Of a DNA stretch of 8,492 nucleotides, positions 1 to 5,720 are shown piece after piece. The stretch's first letter is position 1, and each line of letters begins with the position of its first letter. The position numbers and the translations under genes are program-made. Source of the DNA: Streptomyces sp. NRRL F-2664. Lineage in GTDB: Bacteria > Actinomycetota > Actinomycetes > Streptomycetales > Streptomycetaceae. Where the stretch lies: positions 1 through 8,492 of the forward strand of contig NZ_JOFX01000092.1 of NCBI RefSeq assembly GCF_000719345.1, in the 5' to 3' direction. The notes under the pieces are model-generated. The model saw nothing but the letters and a program-made list of their open reading frames with translations, was not told the origin of the DNA and made no database searches.

Positions 1-204
1 CGCTCGACGGCACAGTCCGACTACCGGGACGAGTGGTATGACGCCCAGTGCGGAGGATGCTGCTTCTGGATCGCGTTGAGCGGCCAGCTCGGCCAGGACT
101 ACGGAGCGTGCAGCAACCCTGGCTCGTCATTCGACGGGCGAGTGCGGTTCGAGCACGACGGCTGCGAGAGCTTCGCCGGTCGAGCCGATGGCTCGTTCGG
201 GTAG
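1..204 (+). CDS. DUF3027-like cysteine-motif protein, 3' fragment (5' end outside window)
   Basis: The frame is open from base 1 to TAG at 202-204, giving 67 residues with no start inside the window. It contains QCGGCCFW, then LGQDYGACSNPG, then FDGRVRFEHDGCESF. The spacing QC-x2-C...G-x-C-x-N...DGRV...HDGC matches, from memory, the cysteine-rich C-terminal segment of actinobacterial DUF3027 proteins and their short relatives; the cysteines could bind a metal. Function is unknown. G/C-rich third positions agree with real coding. The stop lies only 7 bases from the stop codon of the minus-strand IS630 transposase, so the last residues (about RADGSFG) may come from the insertion sequence rather than the original gene. 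Confidence 0.6.
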   Translation, partial: RSTAQSDYRDEWYDAQCGGCCFWIALSGQLGQDYGACSNPGSSFDGRVRFEHDGCESFAGRADGSFG

Positions 205-1367
205 CGGCCCATCAAGCGACGTCGGCTCTGGCCACGACCCTGCGGAGGCGTTCATCCGCGGCGTGTCTGTTCCGCCGGATGATGTAGCGGCGGATCATGC
301 TGCCTTGGACCTTGTGGCTGGGGTGGTCGGTGCCGTCGAGGGCGAAGTAGCGCAGGGCGGTGAACTGGGCCTCGATCCGGTTGAGCCAGGAGCTGTTGGT
401 CGGGGTGTAGGCGATCTCGACGTTGTTTGCCGCAGCCCAGGTCCCGACCCGCTGGCACCGCTTGGCCGTCAGGTGGGGTGAGTAGTTGTCGCAGACGATC
501 GCGATGCGTAAGTCCATCGGGTGCAGCGAGCGCAGGTAGCGGCAGAACTCCAGGAACTTGGACCGGCTCTTGGTCTTCTTGATGTGCCCGTAGAGCTGGT
601 CCTTGGCCAGGTCGTAGGCGGCGAACAGGTGTCGGACGCCGTGCGGGCGGGTGTAGGTGGCCCGCCGCCGGGGTCTGGGCTCGCGGTCGGGGTCCTTGTG
701 TCGGCCGCTGCGTTCGGCCCACTGCCGTCCGGGGTGAGGCTGGAGATTGAGGGGGCCGAACTCGTCCATGCAGAAGATGACTTCGGGCTCGCCCTCCTCG
801 GGTATGACCTCGCCGTCAGCGATGGCATAGAGGTGTTCGACCCTTGCCTTCTTGGCCGCGTACTCGGGGTCGTGGGAGGTCTTCCAGGTCTTCAGGCGTT
901 GAAAGGAGACGCCCTCCTCGCGGAGCAGGATGCGCAGGCCCTCGTGGCTGATGTCGTCGACCACCCCCTCGGCGACCAGGAAGTCGGTCAGTTTCGCCAG
1001 GCTCCAGGTTGAGAACGGCAAGCCGTGCTCGGCGGGCTTGGACTTGGCGGTCTTCTTGATCTCACGGCGCTCGGACAGGGTGAACGTTCTGGGCCGGCCG
1101 CCCTTGTATTTGGGGTAGAGCGAGCCGAAGCCGTCGGCGTTGAAGTTGTGGATCACATCCCGAACTCGGTCCGCGCCCGCCGCCAGGTCACCACCGAGCC
1201 GGTTCCCCTGCGGATGATCCACCGCCTGCATTCGTCCTGGGCCTCCCCACTCTGGCGGACCAAGGCGCACCAGGGGGAGCCGGTAATGCAGTCGCCGTCC
1301 CGTAGCCGACGCCGGCCCGGCAAAGAAACCTCAACCAAACAGGAGTCCGTCAACGGGCCCGCTCCCG
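198..1367. mobile_element. Probable IS630-family insertion sequence, tentative ends
   Basis: This is the element carrying IS630 transposase copy 1. Tentative terminal inverted repeats are CGGGTAGCGGCCC at about 198-210 and, read on the opposite strand, CGGGAGCGGGCCC at about 1355-1367. They match with one small gap each way. The resulting length of about 1.17 kb is normal for IS630 elements, which insert at TA. I could not identify a clean TA duplication, so the ends are a proposal only. Confidence 0.35.
212..1353 (-). pseudogene. IS630-family transposase, broken near the N-terminus (copy 1)
   Basis: The main open frame runs from 1270 down to 212 (352 residues). It carries the IS630 DDE core: D169 in CMDEFGP, D261 in VCDNYSPH and E300 in SWLNRIEAQF, with 38 residues between the last two, as expected for this family. 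Helix-turn-helix-like sequence ends in VRDVIHNFN near residues 36-44. Its first ~33 residues do not look like an IS630 N-terminus. The expected N-terminal motif (IIRRGTGSVVTWRRA) lies instead in another minus frame, starting at 1353 and reaching about 1176, where the two frames meet. Relatives as I recall them have roughly 20-25 more residues between WRRA and RVRDVIH, so a deletion of some 70 bases plus a frameshift probably killed this copy. The catalytic half is intact. Transcription is leftward, toward the DUF3027-like fragment. Confidence 0.8.
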
Positions 1368-1373
1368 CCTCAG

Positions 1374-1586
1374 GTGGCCCGTCGAAAGACCCTTGGCCAG
1401 CAGCTGCGTCTGGCGGCCTTGCCGCCCTGTCTCGGGATCTCGAAGCGCACGGCCAGTCGCCGGTTGCTGATGTGGTCGCGTGCCGGGGTGCTGGGCCGGC
1501 TGCAGGGCGAGAACTGGACTGCTCTGCGCCCTGAGCCGGTAGAGGCGTCCCAGGTGAGGTCGGCGCTGGGCGGTTGCACAGGCAGA
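1374..1586 (+). pseudogene. Fossil fragment of an IS5-family transposase N-terminal region
   Basis: The frame opening at GTG 1374 reads LPPCLGISKRTASRRLLMWS then RAGVLGRLQ, and later SQVRSALGGCTGR. As I recall them, Streptomyces IS5-family transposases have LPPSFGxSKSTxHRRFxIWSRAGVWGRLH, followed some 25 residues later by a DSAHVRAKKGG segment. Here the two blocks are closer together, so an internal stretch has been lost, and the rest of the transposase including its catalytic residues is missing. The fragment reads without a stop straight into the small HTH gene at 1596, which could mislead gene callers into a 148-residue fusion. It abuts the right end of the IS630 element. Confidence 0.55.
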
Positions 1587-1595
1587 ATGGAGCGT

Positions 1596-1820
1596 ATGAG
1601 CGAGGATGAGTTGGAAGCAGCGCGCCAGGCCTACCAGTCGGCGCAGGAGGCGCTACATGCCGCCCGCCGAAAACTGGCCGAGGCAGTCCTGGACGCCTAC
1701 GCCAACGGCGAGCCGGTCCGCCGGATCGCCGAACGCACCGGCCAGAGCACCACCACGGTCTGGAACACCCTCGCCGTCCACGGCATCACACACCACACCC
1801 GCATCAACGGCTCCGCCTGA
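1596..1820 (+). CDS. Small helix-turn-helix protein (74 aa), putative DNA-binding
   Basis: From ATG 1596 the protein has a charged, alanine-rich amphipathic helix (about residues 4-36, SEDELEAARQAYQSAQEALH and on). A helix-turn-helix follows at about residues 39-64, EPVRRIAERTGQSTTTVWNT then LAVHGI, and a short tail. The RRIAERTGQSTTTVW part resembles sigma-region-4 and resolvase-like HTHs found in many small actinomycete proteins of unknown role, so DNA binding is likely but the target is unknown. Start choice is uncertain: GGAG at 1589-1592 sits only 3 bases before ATG 1596, and ATG 1587 in the same frame is the alternative (AGGCAG just upstream). A longer start at 1374 would add a transposase fossil and is unlikely. 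A decayed relative lies at 2264. Confidence 0.6.
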   Translation: MSEDELEAARQAYQSAQEALHAARRKLAEAVLDAYANGEPVRRIAERTGQSTTTVWNTLAVHGITHHTRINGSA

Positions 1821-2263
1821 CAGCACGGCGAACGACTTCAGCTCCCGCAAGGGCCATCCCGCCGGCAGGCACGGTCGCACACCCGCCCTCAGCTCCGCCC
1901 CGGGCACCTGGTCCGCCACTCCGATCGCGGCTGTCAGGGCGGATGCAACCGGTGGTCGCACGGCATGCCATGGCGGTGAAACTCTCACCAACGCGGACGG
2001 TGGTGGTTTCGGTCCTCCATCCACCCTGGGACCACCACCCAGGTGGGCACCAGGCCCGCACGCAACAGCACGGGTTCATCCAGGTGCTGATGCCGACAGC
2101 ACACCTGTTACCGGCGCTCGTTGATCACACAGGTGCACCACCCGGCCCGGCCCAGGCCGCGCCCCCGACCTGCCTGGGGTACGGGCCGCGGCATCTGACC
2201 CGGCAATCGTCACAGAGTGAGGAAAACCCGCCGCCGCTGCTCCCCTGACACTGGCATGCTGCA
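1821..2263. other. Stretch of ~440 bases without a supported gene
   Basis: Open frames occur on both strands, including one from ATG 1943 reaching 2248, but none has a recognisable motif, a good ribosome binding site or consistent third-position bias. The only structure I see is the hairpin at 2021-2046. Confidence 0.4.
2021..2046. other. Inverted repeat / possible hairpin
   Basis: CCTGGG and CCCAGG arms enclose a 7-base ACCACCA loop. Flanking CCAC and GTGG extend the stem to about 9 pairs with a one-base bulge. It lies 200 bases downstream of the HTH gene and could act as a G+C-type terminator, but there is no T tract and chance is possible in such GC-rich DNA. Confidence 0.3.
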
Positions 2264-2450
2264 GTGACGGATTGCCCGGAATCGGCCGTACGAGCCCTGC
2301 ACGACGCGGGGGAAGCTCTGCACACCCGCCGCCACCTGGCCGCAGCCATCCTCAACGGCTGCAACAACGGGGAAACCTCCACCGGATCCCAGCGCGCAGG
2401 CCGCACCACCACCGACCGTCCACGCCCACGGACCTACCCGCAGCCCGCAC
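2264..2450 (+). pseudogene. Decayed second copy of the small HTH protein gene
   Basis: From GTG 2264 the frame reads ALHDAGEALHTRRHLAAAIL then NGCNNGE. This parallels AYQSAQEALHAARRKLAEAV and LDAYANGE of the intact gene at 1596. After NGE the match jumps frame by one base: the bases of ACCGGATC, then CGCGCAGGCCGCACCACCACCG, still align with the intact copy's RRIAERTGQSTTT codons. The HTH is therefore destroyed by a one-base deletion near 2380 plus later changes. No good ribosome binding site is visible. The two copies look like an old local duplication; the identification rests on the shared EALH...L...NGE pattern and collinear bases. Confidence 0.5.
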
Positions 2451-2512
2451 CGGGCCCCGTCCTACTGGCTGAACCGGCACCCGCCGCAGGATCCACCTGA
2501 CGGCCGGATCAG

Positions 2513-2586
2513 TGGGGCGGGTGGGGCTCGAACCCACGACCTACGGATTAAAAGTCCGCAGCTCTAACCAACTGAGCTACCGCCCC
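2513..2586 (-). tRNA. tRNA-Lys (anticodon UUU)
   Basis: The minus strand folds as a complete 74-base cloverleaf. The acceptor is GGGGCGG with CCGCCCC and discriminator A. The D arm is GCTC-AGTTGGTTA-GAGC and the anticodon stem GCGGA/TCCGT with loop CTTTTAA, so the anticodon is TTT. The variable loop is AGGTC and the T arm GTGGG-TTCGAGC-CCCAC. All stems pair fully. CCA is not encoded; the trailer begins CTG. It lies 172 bases downstream of the CAU tRNA on the same strand and probably shares its transcript. Confidence 0.93.
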
Positions 2587-2758
2587 AATCCCACAATGAA
2601 AACACGTCGCCCCGCCGACCACACCCCCAGCCCGGCTGCAGATAGGGGCAGCGCCGCATCGGAGCAGACGCCGTGCCCCACAGCCGCGCCTTAGCGGACC
2701 CCGCAAAGCCAGCCGCGGCCGTTCCAGCCGATGCTGCAGGACCACGCACCGCAGCCAG

Positions 2759-2832
2759 TGGGGTGGGTGGGACTTGAACCCACGACCGACGGATTATGAG
2801 TCCGCTGCTCTGACCGGCTGAGCTACCACCCC
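2759..2832 (-). tRNA. tRNA with CAU anticodon (elongator Met, or Ile2 if modified)
   Basis: The minus strand folds as a complete 74-base cloverleaf. The acceptor is GGGGTGG with CCACCCC and discriminator A. The D arm is GCTC-AGCCGGTCA-GAGC and the anticodon stem GCGGA/TCCGT with loop CTCATAA, giving anticodon CAT. The T arm is GTGGG-TTCAAGT-CCCAC. The paired G1-C72 and the absence of three G-C pairs next to the anticodon loop exclude an initiator tRNA. Whether it is charged with methionine or, after lysidine modification of C34, with isoleucine cannot be decided by eye. CCA is not encoded. It shares 63 of 74 positions with the neighbouring tRNA-Lys, including identical anticodon and T stems. 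Confidence 0.9.
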
Positions 2833-2843
2833 CGGGTACCAGC

Positions 2844-2879
2844 ACACACGATTAGAACACATGGGCGATCTCTTGTCCT
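2844..2879 (-). promoter_or_regulatory. Putative housekeeping promoter for the tRNA pair
   Basis: On the minus strand a -35 AGGACA (2879-2874, 4 of 6 to TTGACA) is followed by a 17-base spacer and a -10 TCTAAT (2856-2851, 5 of 6 to TATAAT). Transcription would begin near 2844, about 12 bases before the first base of the CAU tRNA. Both spacing and position suit a stable-RNA promoter. Confidence 0.5.
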
Positions 2880-3057
2880 GCCGCAGATCGGCTGCCCGGG
2901 GCCGGCAGCTCACGGCAGCCTCCGCCGCTTGAGGGCCGCTCAGCGCCCGGGTGGGCGGCCAGTTGATTCTAGTCTGATGGCCACCACATTTCCGATGGTG
3001 CGGCCGTTGCAGCTGCGCTGCCCCTGACCGCCTCCTCATGCCGGCCGGAGAGCTCCT
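2880..3057. other. Intergenic spacer upstream of the tRNAs
   Basis: No gene is visible. The spacer separates the leftward tRNA transcription unit from a weak rightward frame at 3058. A TAGAAT at 2971-2966 on the minus strand resembles a -10 box but has no convincing -35. Confidence 0.3.
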
Positions 3058-3579
3058 ATGGCGAAGCCTGGCAGGGAGATCGTGCAATTGGGCAACCTGT
3101 ATGGAAGGAATTGGGGAATGTCCGCCGCCGGGGAAGCCTTTCGAAGAATCTTGTCATCGCCGCGTCACTTCAGCGGCTTAATCGGAGATAGTGTCCCGCG
3201 GCATGCAAACGGGAGTGCGCAGGTTCGCATGCCACTCCTCGTCGGCGGAACTGCGCGCGTCCGCGTCGCCGCGGGCGCTTTCCAGATCCCGCAGACCGGT
3301 TCAGGCCGAGAAATGTGGAACATCCGCCGGTCGGCGTGGCCGCCCGCGAAGCGGTCCGCACCTGGCCCCGCCGCACTCAGCCGTGTGTGGCCGGACTCTC
3401 CTTCAGGAACCCCGCCGGCTTCTCCAGGCATTACGGCGACAGCCGACACCGCGACCCGCTCGGGCCGCGCGAGGCCAGCAGTGACTCCGCCGTCCCGCCA
3501 CAGCTGGTTCCACTGGCAGGCCACCCCGCAGCAGGCCCAGCGTGACCTCCCGGCTTGGTCTTCTGCTCGGACAGCCTGA
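3058..3579 (+). CDS. Weak hypothetical frame (173 aa), doubtful
   Basis: ATG 3058 has a good ribosome binding site (GGAG at 3047-3050, 7 bases upstream), and the frame stays open for 173 residues. The protein has no recognisable domain. It begins MAKPGREIVQLGNLYGRNWG and becomes rich in Pro, Ser, Ala and Arg after residue 80. Codon use is poor for this kind of genome, with many A/T-ending codons and a TTA in the first third. From about 3345 the overlapping frame at 3315 has better third-position bias. It may be a decayed gene, a short leader-like peptide followed by chance sequence, or not coding. Confidence 0.25.
   Translation: MAKPGREIVQLGNLYGRNWGMSAAGEAFRRILSSPRHFSGLIGDSVPRHANGSAQVRMPLLVGGTARVRVAAGAFQIPQTGSGREMWNIRRSAWPPAKRSAPGPAALSRVWPDSPSGTPPASPGITATADTATRSGRARPAVTPPSRHSWFHWQATPQQAQRDLPAWSSARTA
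3200..3233. other. Imperfect inverted repeat, 11-bp arms
   Basis: GGCATGCAAAC at 3200-3210 pairs with GTTCGCATGCC at 3223-3233 with one mismatch, leaving a 12-base loop. It could be an operator-like site or a hairpin, and no nearby gene explains it. It lies inside the doubtful frame beginning at 3058. Confidence 0.35.
3315..3545 (+). CDS. Hypothetical short frame (76 aa) with good codon bias, possible gene relic
   Basis: This frame opens at GTG 3315 and ends in TGA at 3543-3545. Between about 3345 and 3545 roughly four in five codons end in G or C, the best bias of the frames I compared here, which suggests true or former coding. It reads CVAGLSFRNPAGFSRHYGDS in the middle. I do not recognise the sequence. 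There is no strong ribosome binding site, so it may be an internal piece of a larger lost gene. It overlaps the doubtful frame at 3058 in another phase; at most one is real. Confidence 0.3.
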   Translation: MEHPPVGVAAREAVRTWPRRTQPCVAGLSFRNPAGFSRHYGDSRHRDPLGPREASSDSAVPPQLVPLAGHPAAGPA

Positions 3580-4046
3580 CCGCTGTAGAGGTCAGCGCCG
3601 GGAGACCGTGCGAATGAGACGGCTGAACCCTGCCCTTAATCCGCACATCTCAGGCGCTACGGGAGCCAGGCCCGCAGCCACACTCGGCAGCCGCTTCGCG
3701 CCAACCGCCCTGACGAGCTGAAGACCCCGTTCTACGTCCGAGTTGAACGAGGCGTCGTGCTTGATCACTCGGCGTCACGCTGCGTGGTGTGCTGGTGGGA
3801 CCTCTCTGCCCGTTGTTCAACCTCCCGGACGCCCTACCTGCCCGCCCAGCACGATGACGACCGGGGAGGCAGTGCCCATCAGCGTGGAGGGGGTCTCCGG
3901 GATCAGGAAGTCCCCCTGACCGCCTGTGGCTCGGGAGCGCCAGCCTGCATACCCTGCCCGCCGACGGCCTGGCCCCGACGAGCCCGCGAACACTGGACGG
4001 ATCGGGAGCCGCACGTGCTCAAACCTGATCGACACTGATGCCGTGA
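3580..4046. other. ~470 bases with no supported gene
   Basis: Short coding-like patches occur in different frames, for example DELKTPFYVRVERGVV near 3710-3765 and WLGSASLHTLPADGLA near 3923-3970. None has a start, ribosome binding site or recognisable family. They look like debris of one or more frameshifted genes. Confidence 0.35.
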
Positions 4047-4371
4047 TCCGGGGGCGGCCGCTTCCCGGAAGAGATCCATCCTGCCCTCGCCTGGCCGATG
4101 GCTGCTTGCTACATCGAGACCGCCGAGTTCTTCGACCGGCTCGGCTCCGGAGCCATCAACGCGCAGCACTACGCCTGCCACGGCCACGACCTCGGGGCGG
4201 CAGACGAGCCCGCTCTGCTGGAGGCGATGGCCTGCGCCGCAACGGCCAGCCCCTGATCGAACGGACCGGGCTCCTCGTGGTCCGGTGCATGACGCCGAGG
4301 ACCGGGTCCCGATCCCCGTCAACGCCACGTGCAAGGGACATATTCAGCCCTACCAGGGGGCACAGGCGTGA
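4047..4371 (+). pseudogene. Unrecognised broken gene directly upstream of the sulfatase-like relic
   Basis: A frame open from 4047 to TGA 4254-4256 reads AWPMAACYIETAEFFDRLGS then GAINAQHYACHGHDLGA, which looks like genuine protein with helical character. Coding then seems to move to another frame, reading VHDAEDRVPIPVNATCKGHI and QPYQGAQA and ending in TGA at 4369-4371. That stop overlaps the GTG start of the next gene (GTGA), typical of translational coupling, so the two were probably one operon. At least one frameshift separates the two parts. I do not recognise the family and infer no function. Confidence 0.4.
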
Positions 4372-4778
4372 TCAACGCGGCCGACACCATCCACAGCGGC
4401 ACGAGCATCCTGTTCGTCACCCTCGACTCCCTCCGCTACGGCGTGGCCCGCCACGCCCTTGCCGACGGCCTTACCCCGCACCTCGCCCGCCTCCTGCACG
4501 AAGGGTTGTGGGAGCCAGCCCCCGGCACGTTCACATTCCCCGCCCACATCGCTTACTTCTCCGGGTTCCTACCCAAGCTGCCGCAGCCTGAGCAGCCGCC
4601 CCGCTGGTGGGAGTACCGGCCGCCCGCGTCCAAGGCCGTCCCTGCGGAGACATTCGTGTTCGACGCGCCGGACCTCCTCGAAGGGCTCCGCCAGCACGGT
4701 TACCGCACGGTGTGCGCCGGCGGGCCAAACCCGCGGGGCGCTGTAGGCGCGCGGGGCCCTGCTGGCGGCCGACTGTGA
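4368..4778 (+). pseudogene. Sulfatase-like hydrolase (STM4013/SEN3800 type), 3'-truncated
   Basis: Start GTG 4368 has AGGGGG at 4355-4360 and overlaps the upstream stop. The N-terminal ~120 residues match, from memory, the alkaline-phosphatase/sulfatase-fold STM4013/SEN3800 hydrolases: SILFVTLDSLRYGVARHAL, then LTPHLARLLHEGLW, then APGTFTFPAHIAYFSGFLPK, then ETFVFDAPDLLEGLRQHGYR and TVCAGG. The first metal-binding Asp (TLD) is present, but relatives usually have Asp where this has Gly in LRYG. After CAGG the similarity stops and 16 unrelated residues lead to TGA, so only about half of a ~270-residue protein remains, without the C-terminal metal ligands. The product is unlikely to be active. 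In Salmonella the family sits beside two radical-SAM proteins, none of which is visible here. Confidence 0.6.
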
Positions 4779-5167
4779 TCTGTCCGGTCAGCCCGGCATC
4801 CTGCACTGCCCGGGGCTAGAGGTGCCAGTGCGGCAGGCGTAGTAGGCGGTTTCTCCCCTTGAGGAGTCCAGAGGTTCGTTTGGCGTTGTGACCTGCGTTT
4901 TTCGGACTCGTCCACGTTCGCCGGGTCTCCGTCGCGCCATCGAGGCTGAGATCCTCCCGGCGCCCCCTCTCCCCTCCACGACCAGATCCCACCCTCTTCC
5001 GGATTGTGAGCCGAATGGGTGATTAAATCATGGATTAGCCGTGCCGCTCGTTCCCTATCGGGACTGGCGCTCGTTTCCAATCTGGACGGGCCGCAAGGAC
5101 AGGGCCGTTCCCGCTGCGCAATCCCCGCGTTCGCGGACAGAACCCTTTCCGAAAGGAAGACACAGCG
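4779..5167. other. ~390-base intergenic region upstream of the chaplin gene
   Basis: No gene is supported; a long minus-strand frame across it continues antisense through the chaplin gene and is treated as a shadow. The region is locally less GC-rich around 4860-4905 and 5000-5035. It must contain the chaplin promoter, but I found no clear match to the BldN-type boxes that I recall for chaplin promoters. Confidence 0.35.
5020..5030. promoter_or_regulatory. AT-rich palindrome upstream of the chaplin gene
   Basis: TGATT and AATCA flank a central A, giving an 11-base near-perfect palindrome in one of the few AT-rich patches of the window, 138 bases before the chaplin start. A regulator binding site is possible. 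The nearest -35-like TTGTGA (5004-5009) has no convincing -10 partner. Confidence 0.3.
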
Positions 5168-5404
5168 ATGAATCAGAAGAAGGTTGCCGGTGTTGTCGCC
5201 GGAGTTGCACTCACCCTCGGTGCGGCAGCCGCTCCTGCCCTTGCAGACGCCAAGGGAGAGGCCGCGGCGATCGGATCCCCGGGTGTCCTGTCGGGTAACG
5301 TGCTGAACGCGCCGATTCACATTCCGGTCAACCTGTGCAACAACACGGTCAATGTGATCGCCATCATGAACCCGACCTTCGGTGCCCCCTGCGTGAACGC
5401 TTGA
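5168..5404 (+). CDS. Short chaplin, hydrophobic cell-surface protein (78 aa)
   Basis: Chaplins are secreted amyloid-forming proteins that coat aerial hyphae and spores of streptomycetes and lower surface tension so hyphae can grow into air. ATG 5168 follows AGGAAG (5154-5159) with 8-base spacing. Residues 1-26 form a signal peptide: MNQKK, a hydrophobic core, then PALA before D27 as the cleavage site. The mature part is a single chaplin domain: GSPGVLSGNV (36-45), IHIPVNLCNNTVNVI (50-64), then NPTFGAPCVNA. The two conserved cysteines are C57 and C75. Length and layout fit the short chaplins (ChpD-H class). The cysteines argue against ChpE, which lacks them; I cannot assign a letter. There is no sorting signal. 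The frame is intact and codon use normal, so it is probably functional. Confidence 0.93.
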   Translation: MNQKKVAGVVAGVALTLGAAAAPALADAKGEAAAIGSPGVLSGNVLNAPIHIPVNLCNNTVNVIAIMNPTFGAPCVNA

Positions 5405-5416
5405 GATTTTCACCTT

Positions 5417-5458
5417 GGACGGCAGTGGAGCCCAATTGAGGCATGAGCACGGCCGTCC
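5417..5458 (+). terminator. Possible terminator hairpin after the chaplin gene
   Basis: GGACGGC (5417-5423) and GCCGTCC (5452-5458) form a perfect 7-bp stem around a 28-base loop, starting 12 bases after the chaplin stop. The loop is long and there is no T tract, so this is weak on its own. The hairpin at 5568-5599 is the stronger candidate. Confidence 0.3.
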
Positions 5459-5567
5459 TGACGTCGCAGCAGCGAATGAGGGAATGCGCGTCATCCCGAA
5501 GTGCTGACGTCGGCTGAGGGGGAAACTGCCGCTAGCGGACGAGTTTGCCAACTCTGACCTTCCTTTT

Positions 5568-5599
5568 GTTTCCGTGCCGCGATCCGGCGGCACGGAAAC
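5568..5599 (+). terminator. Perfect 13-bp stem-loop, probable terminator
   Basis: GTTTCCGTGCCGC (5568-5580) and GCGGCACGGAAAC (5587-5599) are exact reverse complements around a 6-base GATCCG loop. On the plus strand it is followed by TTAAAG. It lies between the chaplin gene and the small Cys/His gene, and would separate their transcription. A regulatory or bidirectional role is also possible, because the bases just outside are T-rich on the left and AT-rich on the right. Confidence 0.55.
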
Positions 5600-5720
5600 T
5601 TAAAGTACCTAGATTTGCGCCGGGGGAATGGTTTCTCCGTCACTTCTCGCAGGCGCCGCAAGGCGGCACGTCCAAGCCCAACATCAGGGAAGCCATCAGA
5701 TATTTGCGACTGAGGTGATC

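Noticed and set aside
212..481. Plus-strand frames antisense to the IS630 transposase
   Set aside because: They mirror a well-supported transposase on the minus strand.
1653..2024. Minus-strand frame of 123 residues
   Set aside because: It overlaps the small HTH gene in antisense, has no ribosome binding site and no known motif.
2759..2832. Initiator tRNA-fMet
   Set aside because: The first acceptor pair is G-C and the anticodon stem lacks the three G-C pairs of initiators.
2513..2832. tRNA genes as attachment sites of an integrated element
   Set aside because: I found no integrase gene and no direct repeat of a tRNA 3' end in the window.
3700..3780. Faint resemblance of DELKTPFYVRVERG to an IS982 transposase N-terminus
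   Set aside because: Only a handful of residues match and nothing further downstream supports the family.
3854..3919. A 21-residue plus-strand frame (MTTGEAVPISVEGVSGIRKS...) upstream of the hydrolase relic, considered as a peptide precursor
   Set aside because: There is no ribosome binding site, no recognised leader or core pattern, and no modification enzyme nearby other than a truncated hydrolase; it is probably a chance frame.
4700..5593. A 297-residue open frame on the minus strand
   Set aside because: It runs antisense through the complete chaplin gene, has no recognisable domain and no good start; it is a GC-driven shadow.
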